64,000 nucleotides of DNA from Duganella fentianensis (GCF_009857835.1 NZ_WWCL01000002.1:372001-436000); one strand, 5' to 3'; positions 49,920-59,420 are shown, counted from the stretch's first letter. Made by a program: numbers and translations. Notes: generated by a model from the letters alone, not told the origin.

Positions 49920-50173
49920 GACATGCCTCCGCCTTGCAGGTTGTGGAAAGCGCCGCCTATGCCCCTGTTGTGGATCTGTACAAAGTAGGTGGCGTTGCCA
50001 TTGTTTTCCTTGCGCTTGCTTTGCTGGTCGGCCATGTGGATCGCGCCCTGATTGGGTGCTTTCACATCAGCCGAGGCAAACTGGGTGCCGTGATCGCTGG
50101 GATAGCTATAGTTCCAGAACGCCGTCTGACCGGGTGCCAGAAAGGTCAGCGGGCCAACATTATTGAAAGCCAT
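49916..50173 (-). CDS. Small hypothetical protein, first gene of a two-gene module
   Basis: An 85-residue protein with a very good ribosome site (GGAGGAG) before ATG 50173; the longer in-frame start is not supported. Sequence MAFNNVGPLTFLAPGQTAFW, then NYSYPSDHGTQFASADVK and a glycine-rich end HNRGIGGAFHNLQGGGM. The strand pattern and aromatic residues suggest a small beta-sandwich. No signal peptide, no Cys. I do not recognise the family. It is coupled to the 74-residue protein by a 4-bp overlap. Confidence 0.7.
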   Translation of the reverse strand: MAFNNVGPLTFLAPGQTAFWNYSYPSDHGTQFASADVKAPNQGAIHMADQQSKRKENNGNATYFVQIHNRGIGGAFHNLQGGGMS

Positions 50174-50379
50174 AATCTCCTCCGATGGTAAGCGTCGCGC
50201 GCGGGTGCGGCGCGGCAGTTCCATCTTAGGCAGGCTCGGGTGGCATAGTTTGACGCATTCGATATGGGCCGCCATATCGCCCGCAAGCCAGGCCTATTTT
50301 TGGCGGTGCGGCCGTTCTGGGCGATAATGCGGCTTGTTTGCGCAAGCCTGCGCCCGAATCGCTTAAGAAAGTCCCTCCT

Positions 50380-51561
50380 ATGTTTAGTTACCGTCACGCC
50401 TTTCACGCGGGTAATCACGCCGATGTGCTCAAGCACTTCATCACCATCCAGCTGCTGCAGTATCTGAACCAGAAAGATACGGCCTACACCTATATCGACA
50501 CCCACTCGGGCGCCGGGGTGTATGCGCTGGACGGCACGTTTGCATCCAAGAATGCCGAATACGATACCGGCATAGGCCCGCTGTGGGAGCGCGACGATAT
50601 GCCGCCCCAGCTGAAGGAATATGTGGACCTGATCCGCGCCATGAACCCCAGCGGCAAGATGCGCTACTACCCCGGCTCGCCTTATATCGCCGAGCAGGTG
50701 GCACGCGAGCAAGACCGTCTGCGTCTGTTCGAGCTGCATCCGGCCGATGCCAAGCTGCTGGCCGATAACTTCCGCAAGCTGGAAGAGCATGCGGCCGAAC
50801 AGGGCATCCGTCCTACCGTGCGCGGCAAGCGCGTGATGGTGACGCGCAGCGATGGTTTCCAGTCGCTCAAGGCGCTGCTGCCGCCGCCGTCGCGCCGCGC
50901 CCTGGTGCTGATCGACCCGCCTTACGAAGACAAGCAGGACTACAAAAAGGTCAAGGATGCGCTGGCCGAAGCGCTCACGCGTTTCCCTAGCGGCACTTAT
51001 GCCGTCTGGTATCCGCTGCTGCAGCGCATGGAATCGCGCCAGTTTGCCGACAAGCTCAAGCAGCTGCAGTGCAGCGAGTGGCTGAATGTGGTGCTAACCA
51101 CGCGCGAGCCGACGCCCGATGGTTTCGGCCTGCATAGCAGCGGCATGTTCATTCTCAATCCGCCGTACACGCTGGAGCCCATGCTCAAGCAGGTGATGCC
51201 GTATCTGGTCAAGGCGCTCGGGGTCGATAGCGGTGCGCGCTTTACGCTGGAATCGGGTACGCCCACGCCCGTGCGCGGCAATGGCGGCACGGCTTCGCTG
51301 CGCAATGCAGCTGCTCAGGCGCCGCGTTCCGCTGGCGCATCTGGGCCGCGCTCCGCGTCAGCGCAGGGCCCGCGTGCCCCGGCCGGACAGGGGCCGCGCG
51401 GTGCTGGCGTGCGTACGGGTGCTGGCGAAGCGCGCTCCGGCGCAGGCCGCGAGGGGCTGGCAGCCAGGGCACGCCGGCCTACGCCGGTAGCGCCCCGTAG
51501 CGAGGGCGCAACGGCCGGGCGTACGACGGGGCCACGTCGACCTGTTAATCGCCAGAAATAA
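50380..51561 (+). CDS. rlmJ: 23S rRNA (adenine-2030-N6)-methyltransferase with a long C-terminal tail
   Basis: Methylates A2030 of 23S rRNA. The catalytic part (about 1-285) starts MFSYRHAFHAGNHADVLKHF, the family signature; DTHSGAGVYAL is the SAM-binding motif I (with DTHSGAG), and DPPYEDKQDY (about 182-191) is the N6-adenine motif IV. Usual length is near 280; here about 105 extra residues (289-393) follow, made of Gly, Ala, Arg, Pro and Ser (such as QGPRAPAGQGPRGAGV and RRPTPVAPRS). This tail is basic and surely disordered, and may help RNA binding. The start is ATG 50380; the upstream extension lacks a ribosome site. Confidence 0.93.
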   Translation: MFSYRHAFHAGNHADVLKHFITIQLLQYLNQKDTAYTYIDTHSGAGVYALDGTFASKNAEYDTGIGPLWERDDMPPQLKEYVDLIRAMNPSGKMRYYPGSPYIAEQVAREQDRLRLFELHPADAKLLADNFRKLEEHAAEQGIRPTVRGKRVMVTRSDGFQSLKALLPPPSRRALVLIDPPYEDKQDYKKVKDALAEALTRFPSGTYAVWYPLLQRMESRQFADKLKQLQCSEWLNVVLTTREPTPDGFGLHSSGMFILNPPYTLEPMLKQVMPYLVKALGVDSGARFTLESGTPTPVRGNGGTASLRNAAAQAPRSAGASGPRSASAQGPRAPAGQGPRGAGVRTGAGEARSGAGREGLAARARRPTPVAPRSEGATAGRTTGPRRPVNRQK

Positions 51562-51603
51562 GTTGTCAGCGAGACATGATGGGTATAGTCTGATATTCAG
51601 CAG

Positions 51604-51624
51604 CAACCCGTTTGCGACGGGTTG
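51604..51624. terminator. Hairpin after rlmJ
   Basis: CAACCCGT (51604-51611) and ACGGGTTG (51617-51624) form a perfect 8-bp stem; no T-tract. It lies in the 98-bp gap before the EAL-HDOD gene and could be a terminator or leader structure. Confidence 0.35.
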
Positions 51625-51659
51625 CCCTCAGCAGGCTGATTACCAGATGGGGTGGACCC

Positions 51660-52928
51660 ATGATGCTAGCGCCGTCGCCGCCAGAGGCCAGACCGTTCGA
51701 TAACTTCTTTCTCGCACGTCAGCCCATCCTCAACCGGGGGCAGCGGCTGGTGGCTTATGAATTGCTGTTCCGCGATGGCCGTTTGCGCAATGATGCGCAG
51801 GTGACGGACGATACCGCCGCCACGGCGACCGTGATAGCCCATGCCTCCGAGCTGGGCATGGGGCAGGTGGTGGGTGAGCAGATGGCCTTCGTGAATGTCG
51901 ATGCGGCCGGCCTGATGAGCGACTTCATCCGCTTCCTGCCGCCGGACAAGGTCATCCTCGAAATCCTTGAAACCGTCAAGGCCACGCCGGAACTGCTGGA
52001 CCGCATCCATGAACTGAAGCGCTCGGGCTTCCGCTTTGCGCTCGACGATGTGATCAGCCAGACCGACGATGTGCGCCAGCTGCAGCCCCTGTGCGATGTG
52101 ATCAAGATCGATATCCACCAGATGGGGCTGGAACAACTGCCGGCGCTGGCACGCCAGTTCAAGAATCCGCGCCAGAAGCTGCTGGCGGAAAAAGTCGAAA
52201 CCATGGACGAGTTCCAGCAGTGCATGGATCTCGGCTTCGAATACTTTCAGGGCTATTACTTTGCCCGCCCCATGATCCTTAGCGGCAAGAAGATTTCACC
52301 GTCCCAGCGCAGCGTGCTGCAGCTGCTGGACCTGATCAGCAATGACGCGCCCAGCGCCGATATCGAGCGCAGCGTCAAACATGATGCCCTGATTACGCTC
52401 AATCTGCTGCGGCTGGTTAATACGCCGGCCGTGGGCGCGCGCTGCCGCGTCAATTCGGTCGGCCATGCGCTGATGGTGCTGGGACGGCGCCAGTTCCGGC
52501 GCTGGCTGCAGATCCTGCTGTATGTGAAAAACGGTGCGGCGCAGGAGTTCACGTCGCCCTTGCTGCAGCTGGCCACCACACGCGGCAAGACGCTGGAACT
52601 GATGATGGAGCATCTGCGTCCGGGCCAGCGCGTGAATGCCGATATCGGCTTCACGGTGGGGGTGATGTCGCTGATGGATACGCTGTTTTCCATGCACATG
52701 AATGAAGTGCTGGACAGCGTGCAGGTGCTGGATGAAGTCCGCACGGCTTTGCTATACCGTGCGGGCGACTATGGCGGCATGCTGAGCCTGATCGAGCAGA
52801 TCGAGCAGGGCGGCAATGGCCAGCATCTGGCGCAGCGCCTGCATGCCCTGCAGCTGAGCCCGGCGGCGCTGTATGCCATCCAGCTGGCCGCCATCGACTG
52901 GGTCAACGATTACGCGCGCGGCATCTGA
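51660..52928 (+). CDS. EAL-HDOD (YuxH-type) signalling protein
   Basis: A 422-residue cytosolic protein with an EAL-like domain (about 15-215) and an HDOD domain (about 220-410). The EAL motif reads YELLFRDG, and most residues of the phosphodiesterase site are kept (N in FVNVD, E in LEILE, DD in ALDDV, K in KIDI, E in AEKVET, FQGYYFARP), but the DDFG(T/S)G loop 6 is replaced by DDVISQ. Members of this subfamily usually bind rather than hydrolyse c-di-GMP. HDOD: SVKHDALITLNLLRLVNTPA and VGHALMVLGRRQFRRWLQIL. Two ATGs (51660, 51663) are possible starts. Likely regulates motility or surface behaviour. Confidence 0.88.
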   Translation: MMLAPSPPEARPFDNFFLARQPILNRGQRLVAYELLFRDGRLRNDAQVTDDTAATATVIAHASELGMGQVVGEQMAFVNVDAAGLMSDFIRFLPPDKVILEILETVKATPELLDRIHELKRSGFRFALDDVISQTDDVRQLQPLCDVIKIDIHQMGLEQLPALARQFKNPRQKLLAEKVETMDEFQQCMDLGFEYFQGYYFARPMILSGKKISPSQRSVLQLLDLISNDAPSADIERSVKHDALITLNLLRLVNTPAVGARCRVNSVGHALMVLGRRQFRRWLQILLYVKNGAAQEFTSPLLQLATTRGKTLELMMEHLRPGQRVNADIGFTVGVMSLMDTLFSMHMNEVLDSVQVLDEVRTALLYRAGDYGGMLSLIEQIEQGGNGQHLAQRLHALQLSPAALYAIQLAAIDWVNDYARGI

Positions 52929-53654
52929 TTACTGTCCCAGCAGCAGGAACACGGTAGGTTTTTTGTGGAAGTCCGGCGCGGGTGCGCTCTTCCATTTGGC
53001 GGCCGTCATGGTGCGGATGGATTCGCTAGGCAGGCTCAGATCGGTGGCCACGCAGATCAGCGTGCCGGGCGCGCAGGCGGCGCTCAGGGCTTCCAGCATG
53101 GCGCCGTTGCGGTAGGGCGTCTCGATGAAGAGCTGGGTCTGCTTTTCCTTGCGCGAACGCTGTTCCAGCTCCCTGATGCGGCTGGCGCGCTGGGCTGCGT
53201 CGGTAGGCAGATAGCCGTTGAAGGCAAAGCTTTGACCGTTCAGGCCGCTAGCCATCACGGCCAGCAGCAGCGAGGATGGGCCCACCAGCGGACGCACGGG
53301 AATGCCGTGCTGGTGCGCCAGCCGCACCAGATCGGCGCCGGGGTCGGCCACGGCCGGTACGCCCGCTTCCGACACCAGCCCGCCATCCTGCCCTGCCAGC
53401 AGGGGCTGCAGCAGACCAGCCAGCGCGCTGGCCGGCGTATTCACATTCAGTTCGGCGATGCGGATTTCCTGCAGCGGCTTGGCCAGCGGGTGGCGTGCAT
53501 GCACCAGTTTCAGGAAGGCGCGCGCGGTCTTGGCGTTTTCCGCCACAAAGTAGTCGAGCTGCGAGGTCAGCTGCTGCACCTGTTCGGGCAGGACGGAAGC
53601 GAGGGTTTCCGTATCGCCCAGCGTGTTAGGGATGAGAAAGAGGGTGCCGGTCAT
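52929..53654 (-). CDS. RsmI-like SAM-dependent methyltransferase (tetrapyrrole methylase fold)
   Basis: A 241-residue protein of the tetrapyrrole methylase superfamily, close to RsmI (2'-O-methyl of C1402 in 16S rRNA). Motifs: TLFLIPNTLGDTETLASVLP (start strand and loop), GGLVSEAGVPAVADPGADLV (about 91-110), PVRPLVGPSSLLLAVMASGL (about 120-139) and LFIETPYRNGAMLEALSAAC. True RsmI starts GTLYVVATPIGN and is about 280 residues; this one is shorter and differs at the N-terminus, so it is a paralogue whose target is unproven. It shares the strand with maf, 19 bp apart. Confidence 0.85.
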   Translation of the reverse strand: MTGTLFLIPNTLGDTETLASVLPEQVQQLTSQLDYFVAENAKTARAFLKLVHARHPLAKPLQEIRIAELNVNTPASALAGLLQPLLAGQDGGLVSEAGVPAVADPGADLVRLAHQHGIPVRPLVGPSSLLLAVMASGLNGQSFAFNGYLPTDAAQRASRIRELEQRSRKEKQTQLFIETPYRNGAMLEALSAACAPGTLICVATDLSLPSESIRTMTAAKWKSAPAPDFHKKPTVFLLLGQ

Positions 53655-53673
53655 AGTAGATTGTTGTGGTGCA

Positions 53674-54285
53674 TTATTTAAAAAACGGCAGGCCGGCTTT
53701 GCGCAGCATGCCGGTCAGGGCGATCAGCGGCAGGCCTGTCAGCGCGGTCGGGTCATCGCTCTCGATACGTTCGAGGATGGCGATGCCCAGCCCTTCATTT
53801 TTGGCGCTGCCGGCGCAGTCATACGGCTGTTCGATGCGCAGATAGGCATCGAGCTCGGCATCAGGCAGGTCGCGGAAGCTGACATGGGCGCGCACTTCGT
53901 CCAGCTGGTAGCTGCCGTCGCGGCCGTCCCACAGGCACAGGGCCGTATGGAATACCACGGTGCGGCCGCGCATCTGTTGTAATTGTGCCAAAGCGCGAGC
54001 GTGGTCGCCCGGTTTGCCGATCTGGGCGCCATCGAGGGTGGCGACCTGATCGGAACCTATCACCAGACAGCCGGGCAGGCGGGCGGCCACGGCGGCGGCT
54101 TTCTCGCGTGCCAGCCGTAGTGCAGTATCGGCCGGGCCTTCGCCGGCCAGCGGGGTTTCATCGATATCGGGTACGGCCACTTCGAACGGTAATTGCAGGC
54201 GCGACAATAATTCCTTGCGGTAGGCCGAACTGGAAGCCAGTATCAGGCGCGGCAGTGCAGGGGTGCAGGGTAAACTTGTGGTCAT
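53674..54285 (-). CDS. Maf-family nucleoside triphosphate pyrophosphatase (YceF type)
   Basis: A 203-residue house-cleaning enzyme removing modified nucleotides; the YceF subtype prefers 7-methyl-GTP. Motifs: PRLILASSSAYRKELLSRLQ (P-loop-like SSSxYR), PDIDET, AREKAAAV, VIGSDQVATLDG (catalytic Asp), KPGD, TVVFHTALCL and the YceF signature ESDDPTALTGLPLIAL (about 176-191). Probably in operon with the RsmI-like gene downstream, and divergent from yceD, the usual neighbourhood of this gene. Confidence 0.93.
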   Translation of the reverse strand: MTTSLPCTPALPRLILASSSAYRKELLSRLQLPFEVAVPDIDETPLAGEGPADTALRLAREKAAAVAARLPGCLVIGSDQVATLDGAQIGKPGDHARALAQLQQMRGRTVVFHTALCLWDGRDGSYQLDEVRAHVSFRDLPDAELDAYLRIEQPYDCAGSAKNEGLGIAILERIESDDPTALTGLPLIALTGMLRKAGLPFFK

Positions 54286-54413
54286 GAGGGGAATGTTATA
54301 TGCTCTGTCGCCGGTAGCGTAAGCGCCTGAAATCAGGGAGAATTACGCATATCCTTTGACGAACGACTGAAAACCCTGCTATTATCGCAGGTTTTCCGGG
54401 GAAATTTTCTGTA

Positions 54414-54914
54414 ATGAATGCTATTGTGATCGACGCCTTTGATTTTTGTCGGAGCAACGGCAGCCAGCAAGGCGTAACGCCTGTTGCCGAAATGACCCGT
54501 TTGGCCAAGGAATGTGCGGACCCGTCCGGCACGATTACCTGGAGTGCCGTAGGAAGCACCAGCAAGTTGGGCTTCCCGCAGATGACGCTGTCCGTTGCCG
54601 GTACCGTGCAACTGGTTTGCCAGCGCTGTTTGACGCCTTACGCGCACACCATCGATTCGGCTACGCTGTTAATGCTCGGTAAAGACGACGAGCAGGCGGA
54701 CGAAATCGAGGAAATGATTAATGACGAGACGATCGATGTGATCGTCGGTAGCCGCAGCATGGAGCTGATGGATATGGTGGAAGACGAAGCGTTGCTGGCC
54801 CTGCCGCATACGCCGAAACACGAAGTCTGCCCCGATACCGCTCTGCTGGACAAGGCAAAAAGCGCGAAATTGTCGCCTTTCGAAGCCCTCAAGGGCCTGA
54901 CCCCGAATAAGTAG
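54414..54914 (+). CDS. yceD: YceD/DUF177 family protein
   Basis: A 166-residue protein with the DUF177 core LVCQRCLTPYAHTIDSATLL (about 64-83) including CxxC, then an acidic middle (KDDEQADEIEEMINDETIDV) and the conserved end LLALPHTPKHEVC...LSPFEALKGL. In bacteria and plastids this family sits next to rpmF and has been linked to 23S rRNA accumulation, which is established mainly for the plant homologue. First gene of the rpmF-plsX-fab cluster. Confidence 0.92.
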   Translation: MNAIVIDAFDFCRSNGSQQGVTPVAEMTRLAKECADPSGTITWSAVGSTSKLGFPQMTLSVAGTVQLVCQRCLTPYAHTIDSATLLMLGKDDEQADEIEEMINDETIDVIVGSRSMELMDMVEDEALLALPHTPKHEVCPDTALLDKAKSAKLSPFEALKGLTPNK

Positions 54915-55053
54915 TGTTGTAAAGAACGTGTCAAACGCGTGTAGTAATCGAGTATGGCAAGTTAGCAGTGAACCGTAGTAAAGCAATACACTAATGCCTG
55001 CAAGTAATTTTGCTGGTAGGATACTCGATTCGCATGTATTTGCTGGTCGAATG

Positions 55054-55062
55054 TGTTAAAAT
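55054..55062 (+). promoter_or_regulatory. Possible extended -10 promoter of rpmF
   Basis: TGT-TAAAAT (55054-55062) is an extended -10, 30 bp before rpmF, in the 177-bp AT-rich gap after yceD. No -35 at proper spacing. It would allow expression of rpmF independently of yceD. Confidence 0.4.
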
Positions 55063-55091
55063 TTTAGAACTTAGTATTAGGAGTCATTAAC

Positions 55092-55274
55092 ATGGCAGTT
55101 CAACAGAACAAGAAGTCCCCATCGAAGCGCGGTATGCACCGTTCGCACGATTTCCTGGTTGCTCCACAACTGGGTATCGAGCCAACCACCGGTGAAACCC
55201 ACCTGCGTCACCACATCAGCCCTAACGGCTTCTACCGTGGTCGTAAAGTCCTGAAAACCAAAAACGACGAGTAA
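55092..55274 (+). CDS. rpmF: 50S ribosomal protein L32
   Basis: A 60-residue ribosomal protein, [20 protein letters not shown] at the N-terminus as in all bacterial L32, then [20 protein letters not shown]. It lacks the zinc-binding Cys pairs, i.e. is the Cys-minus form usual in proteobacteria. Codon use is that of a highly expressed gene. RBS TTAGGAG. Followed by plsX, the classical order. Confidence 0.98.
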   Translation: MAVQQNKKSPSKRGMHRSHDFLVAPQLGIEPTTGETHLRHHISPNGFYRGRKVLKTKNDE

Positions 55275-55467
55275 TCGACGCTTTTGCTGGACTCTGAAAT
55301 AGGCGGTGCTACGTGTATAAGGCGCGCAGCATCGCTTTTTCTTTATCATCGGCTGCAATCCTCTTTGCACACCGTCATTTTGAATCGCGTAGACCGACCG
55401 CTGTATGGTCCGCCGCCGGCCGCCGCTGGTCCTATCCGGGCTCGAGCGTGGTACTGAATCAACCCAA

Positions 55468-56526
55468 ATGACAATCAAAATCTCTATCGACTGCATGGGC
55501 GGAGACCATGGTCCATCGGTCACTATCCCCGCAGTAATTTCCTTCCTCAAGCAACATGCTGATGCCGAACTGGTACTGGTCGGTCTGGAAGACGTATTAC
55601 GCGCAGAACTTAAAAAACATCATGCAGAAGCCCATCCGCGTCTGAGCATCGTGCACGCCTCCGAGCAGGTGACCATGGATGATCCGCTGGAAGTGGCGCT
55701 GCGCCGTAAAAAAGACTCCTCGATGCGCGTGGCCATCGAGCAGGTCAAGGATGGCAAGACCCAGGCTTGCGTTTCGGCCGGTAACACGGGCGCGCTGATG
55801 GCTGTCGCCCGCTATGTGCTGAAGACCATGACGGGCGTGGATCGTCCGGCCATCTGCAGCATCATGCCTAACCAGAAGGGCGGCCCTACCTATATGCTGG
55901 ATCTGGGTGCCAACGTGGATTGCGAACCGCACCACCTGCACCAGTTCGCCATCATGGGTTCCGTCATGGTTTCGGCCATGGAAAATATCCCCCGTCCTAC
56001 GCTGGGTCTGCTCAATGTGGGCACGGAAGACATCAAGGGCAATGATGTGGTGAAAGCCACCAGCAAACTGCTGCAGGCCGACCACGAACGTGGCGCGCTC
56101 AACTTCTACGGCAATGTGGAAGGCAATGACATCTTCAAAGGCACGACCGATATCGTCGTTTGCGACGGCTTTGTGGGTAACGTCACACTCAAAGCAGTAG
56201 AAGGCGTGGCACGCTTCTTTGCTGATACGGTCAAATCGGAATTCACCCGCAATCCGCTCACCATGCTGGGCGCGCTGATCGGTCGTGGTGCACTGAACAA
56301 TGTCAAGAAACGCCTGTCGCCATCGCGCTATAACGGTGCTAGTCTGCTCGGTCTGCGTGGTCTGGTATTCAAGAGTCATGGCGGTGCTGATGCATATTCG
56401 TTTGAATGGGCGATCAAGCGCGCGTATGATGCTGCAAAAAATGATGTGTTGCCGCATATCTCGACCCTGATTTCCGAGCTCATGCCGCGCAATGCCGAAG
56501 TGCCGGAAGCACCGGCCTCAAAATAA
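55468..56526 (+). CDS. plsX: Phosphate acyltransferase PlsX
   Basis: Makes acyl-phosphate from acyl-ACP for phospholipid synthesis; peripheral membrane enzyme. The 352-residue protein starts [20 protein letters not shown], which carries the family's DCMGGDxGP motif; a further 21 in-frame codons upstream are not supported. Other motifs: [19 protein letters not shown] (about 91-109), [20 protein letters not shown] and [14 protein letters not shown]. The 193-bp gap after rpmF has no obvious terminator, so cotranscription is likely. Confidence 0.97.
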   Translation: MTIKISIDCMGGDHGPSVTIPAVISFLKQHADAELVLVGLEDVLRAELKKHHAEAHPRLSIVHASEQVTMDDPLEVALRRKKDSSMRVAIEQVKDGKTQACVSAGNTGALMAVARYVLKTMTGVDRPAICSIMPNQKGGPTYMLDLGANVDCEPHHLHQFAIMGSVMVSAMENIPRPTLGLLNVGTEDIKGNDVVKATSKLLQADHERGALNFYGNVEGNDIFKGTTDIVVCDGFVGNVTLKAVEGVARFFADTVKSEFTRNPLTMLGALIGRGALNNVKKRLSPSRYNGASLLGLRGLVFKSHGGADAYSFEWAIKRAYDAAKNDVLPHISTLISELMPRNAEVPEAPASK

Positions 56527-56549
56527 TCAGTAGTGGACGACGAGAGGGC

Positions 56550-57575
56550 ATGACTTTGTATAGCAAAATTATCGGCACTGGCAGTTATCTGCCAGCAAAG
56601 CGCGTGACCAACCAGGAACTGGCGGATCAGCTCGCAGCCAACGGTATTGAAACTTCCGACGAGTGGATCGTCACCCGTAGCGGCATTTCGGCGCGTCACT
56701 TCGCCGAAGCTGATCAGAAATCTTCCGATCTGGGCGTGATCGCCGCGCAGCGTGCGCTGGAGATGGCCAAGCTGCAACCTAACGATATCGACCTGATCAT
56801 CCTGGCCAGTTCGACGCCGGATTTCTTCGGCAGCTTCCCCAGCACGGCCTGTATCGTGCAGCAGAAGCTGGGCATCACCAACAACGGCGCAGCGGTCGAC
56901 GTGCAGGCCGTATGCTCGGGCTTTGTGTATGCCGTCTCGACGGCGGACGCTTTCATCCGCGCCGGCGTGCACAAGAACGTGCTGGTGATCGGTGCCGAAG
57001 TATTTTCGCGCATTCTGAATTTCGAAGACCGCACGACCTGCGTGCTGTTCGGCGACGGCGCTGGCGCCATCGTCATGACGGCATCGGAAGAGCCGGGTGT
57101 GCTGGCCACCAAGCTGCACGCTGATGGCCGCAATTCCCATGTGCTGAGCGTTCCGGGCAGCGTCGATGGTGGTGCCGTGGCCGGTAGCGCCTTCCTGTAC
57201 ATGGACGGGCCTGCCGTGTTCAAGCTGGCCGTTTCCGTGCTGGAGAAGGTGGCGCACGAAACGCTGGAGAAGGCGGGCATGACGCAGGACCAGATCGACT
57301 GGCTGGTGCCACATCAAGCCAACATCCGCATCATGAGCAGCACGGGCAAGAAACTGGGCCTGTCGCCGGAAAAAATGGTGGTCACGGTCGACCAGCATGG
57401 CAATACCTCGGCGGCCTCGATTCCGCTGGCGCTGGACGTGGCCGTGCGCGATGGCCGCATCCAAAATGGCCACAATGTGATGATGGAAGGCGTGGGTGGT
57501 GGCTTTACCTGGGGCGCAGTTCTGGTCAAAATGAGCGGTTTGCCAGAGGTAGGCGATAAAAAGGCTGATCTTTAG
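56550..57575 (+). CDS. fabH: 3-oxoacyl-ACP synthase III
   Basis: Condenses acetyl-CoA with malonyl-ACP to start fatty-acid synthesis. The 341-residue protein has the catalytic Cys in [16 protein letters not shown] (about 110-125), His in [12 protein letters not shown] (near 256-267) and Asn in [16 protein letters not shown] (near 286), i.e. a complete triad. The N-terminal [15 protein letters not shown] and [11 protein letters not shown] are standard. ATG 56550 after GAGAGGG. It follows plsX by 23 bp in the same operon. Confidence 0.97.
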   Translation: MTLYSKIIGTGSYLPAKRVTNQELADQLAANGIETSDEWIVTRSGISARHFAEADQKSSDLGVIAAQRALEMAKLQPNDIDLIILASSTPDFFGSFPSTACIVQQKLGITNNGAAVDVQAVCSGFVYAVSTADAFIRAGVHKNVLVIGAEVFSRILNFEDRTTCVLFGDGAGAIVMTASEEPGVLATKLHADGRNSHVLSVPGSVDGGAVAGSAFLYMDGPAVFKLAVSVLEKVAHETLEKAGMTQDQIDWLVPHQANIRIMSSTGKKLGLSPEKMVVTVDQHGNTSAASIPLALDVAVRDGRIQNGHNVMMEGVGGGFTWGAVLVKMSGLPEVGDKKADL

Positions 57576-57674
57576 GCCCTGAATTAGAATTAGAGTTCTA
57601 ACGAACTCGCCAGTAGTGCAGATGTCACGATGACATGCTAGCGTAGCGATCTACATAATCTGATGGATGAAGTA

Positions 57675-58610
57675 ATGACTAAATTTGCTTTTGTTTTCCC
57701 TGGTCAAGGTTCGCAAGCGATCGCCATGATGGAAGGCTTTGCCGGTAATCCTGTGGTCGCTCAAACCATTGCAGAAGCGTCTGACGCGCTGCAGTTCGAT
57801 CTGGGCAAGCTGATGGCCGAAGGCCCGAAAGAAGAGCTCGATCTGACCACCAATACCCAGCCTGTGATGCTGACGGCCGCCGTGGCCGTGTACCGCGCCT
57901 GGCTGGCTGCCGGCGGTCCGCTGCCGTCGCTGGTGGCCGGTCATAGTCTGGGCGAATACTCGGCGCTGGTTGCGGCCGGTGTGATCCAGTTCAAGGATGC
58001 CGTACCGCTGGTGCGCTTCCGTGCGCAAGCCATGCAGGAAGCCGTGCCGGTCGGGCAGGGCACCATGGCCGTGGTACTGGGTCTGAGCGACGATGAGGTA
58101 CGCGCCGCGTGCAGCGAAGCCGCTGCCGCTGGCGGCGTGGTGGAAGCGGTCAACTTCAACGCACCGGCACAGGTGGTGATCGCCGGTGAAACGGCAGCCG
58201 TCGAACGCGCCTGCGAAATTGCCAAAGGCAAGGGCGCCAAGCGCGCCATGAAGCTGCCCGTCTCGGCACCGTTCCATTCCTCGCTGCTCAAGCCGGCTTC
58301 GGACCGTCTGCGTGACTACATGGCTGACCTGAGCTTTGCCGCGCCGCAGATTGCGCTGATTAACAACGTCGATGTGGCCGTGCTGAACGATCCTGCCGCC
58401 ATCAAGGATGCGCTGGTACGTCAGGCCGCCGCGCCTGTGCGCTGGGTGGAAACCATGCAGAAAGTGGCAGCCGAAGGCATCACCAATGTGATCGAATGCG
58501 GTCCCGGCAAGGTGCTGATGGGCCTGACCAAACGCATCGATGGCAATCTGGTGGGCGACGCCATTACCGATCAAGCATCGCTGGAACGCGTGTTGACCTT
58601 GCTCAAATAA
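57675..58610 (+). CDS. fabD: Malonyl-CoA:ACP transacylase
   Basis: Transfers malonyl from CoA to ACP. The 311-residue protein starts MTKFAFVFPGQGSQAIAMME; I chose ATG 57675 over 57663 because GGATGAAG before it is a good ribosome site and MTKFAF is the family start. Catalytic Ser is in VAGHSLGEYSAL (near 92), and His in VSAPFHSSLLKPA (near 200). Fourth gene of the cluster, after a 99-bp gap. Confidence 0.97.
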   Translation: MTKFAFVFPGQGSQAIAMMEGFAGNPVVAQTIAEASDALQFDLGKLMAEGPKEELDLTTNTQPVMLTAAVAVYRAWLAAGGPLPSLVAGHSLGEYSALVAAGVIQFKDAVPLVRFRAQAMQEAVPVGQGTMAVVLGLSDDEVRAACSEAAAAGGVVEAVNFNAPAQVVIAGETAAVERACEIAKGKGAKRAMKLPVSAPFHSSLLKPASDRLRDYMADLSFAAPQIALINNVDVAVLNDPAAIKDALVRQAAAPVRWVETMQKVAAEGITNVIECGPGKVLMGLTKRIDGNLVGDAITDQASLERVLTLLK

Positions 58611-58667
58611 TTAAGCAGGTAAGTAAGCAGGTCTTCAGGCACACTCCCTACACGTCAAAGGAAACAC

Positions 58668-59414
58668 ATGAATTTAGCAAACCAAGTTGCCCTCGTTACG
58701 GGCGCATCGCGCGGCATCGGTAAAGCCATCGCCCTCGAGCTGGCCCGTCAGGGTGCGCGCGTGATCGGCACGGCCACCAGCGAAGCCGGTGCCGAAGCGA
58801 TTTCCGCCTATCTGGCCGAAGTCGGTGCCGAAGCAGGCAAGGGCGTGGTACTCAACGTCACCGACGCCGAGCGCTGCACGGGTCTGATCGACGAGATCAG
58901 CAAGACCTATGGCGCCGTGGGCATTCTGGTCAACAACGCCGGTATCACCATGGACCAGCTGGCCATGCGCATGAAGGATGAAGAGTGGGATCAGGTAATC
59001 GCCACCAATCTGAGCGCCGTAGGCCGCATGTCGCGCGGCGTGCTGCGCGGCATGATGAAAGCCAAGACTGGCCGCATCATCAACATCACTTCCGTGGTGG
59101 CCTCGTCGGGCAATCCGGGCCAGATGAACTATGCCGCTGCCAAGGCCGGCGTAGAAGGCATGACGCGCGCGCTGGCACGTGAAATCGGTAGCCGCAACAT
59201 CACCGTCAACAGCGTGGCGCCGGGCTTTATCGATACCGATATGACCAAATCGCTGGGCGAAGAGCAGCACGCCGCCCTGCTGACCCAGATTCCGCTGGCC
59301 CGTCTGGGCAAGCCGGAAGACATCGCTGCGGCGGTGGCTTTCCTGGCTTCGCCACAGGCAGCCTATATTACCGGTACTACCCTGCACGTGAACGGCGGGA
59401 TGTATATGAATTGA
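58668..59414 (+). CDS. fabG: 3-oxoacyl-ACP reductase
   Basis: NADPH-dependent SDR reducing 3-oxoacyl-ACP. The 248-residue protein has the cofactor motif VTGASRGIGKAIALELARQG (about 10-29), NNAG (near 89-92), catalytic Ser (NITSVVASSGNPGQ), YAAAKAG (Tyr and Lys) and the C-terminal HVNGGMYMN. RBS AAAGGAAAC. The next gene is acpP after a hairpin. Confidence 0.97.
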   Translation: MNLANQVALVTGASRGIGKAIALELARQGARVIGTATSEAGAEAISAYLAEVGAEAGKGVVLNVTDAERCTGLIDEISKTYGAVGILVNNAGITMDQLAMRMKDEEWDQVIATNLSAVGRMSRGVLRGMMKAKTGRIINITSVVASSGNPGQMNYAAAKAGVEGMTRALAREIGSRNITVNSVAPGFIDTDMTKSLGEEQHAALLTQIPLARLGKPEDIAAAVAFLASPQAAYITGTTLHVNGGMYMN

Positions 59415-59420
59415 TGTGTT

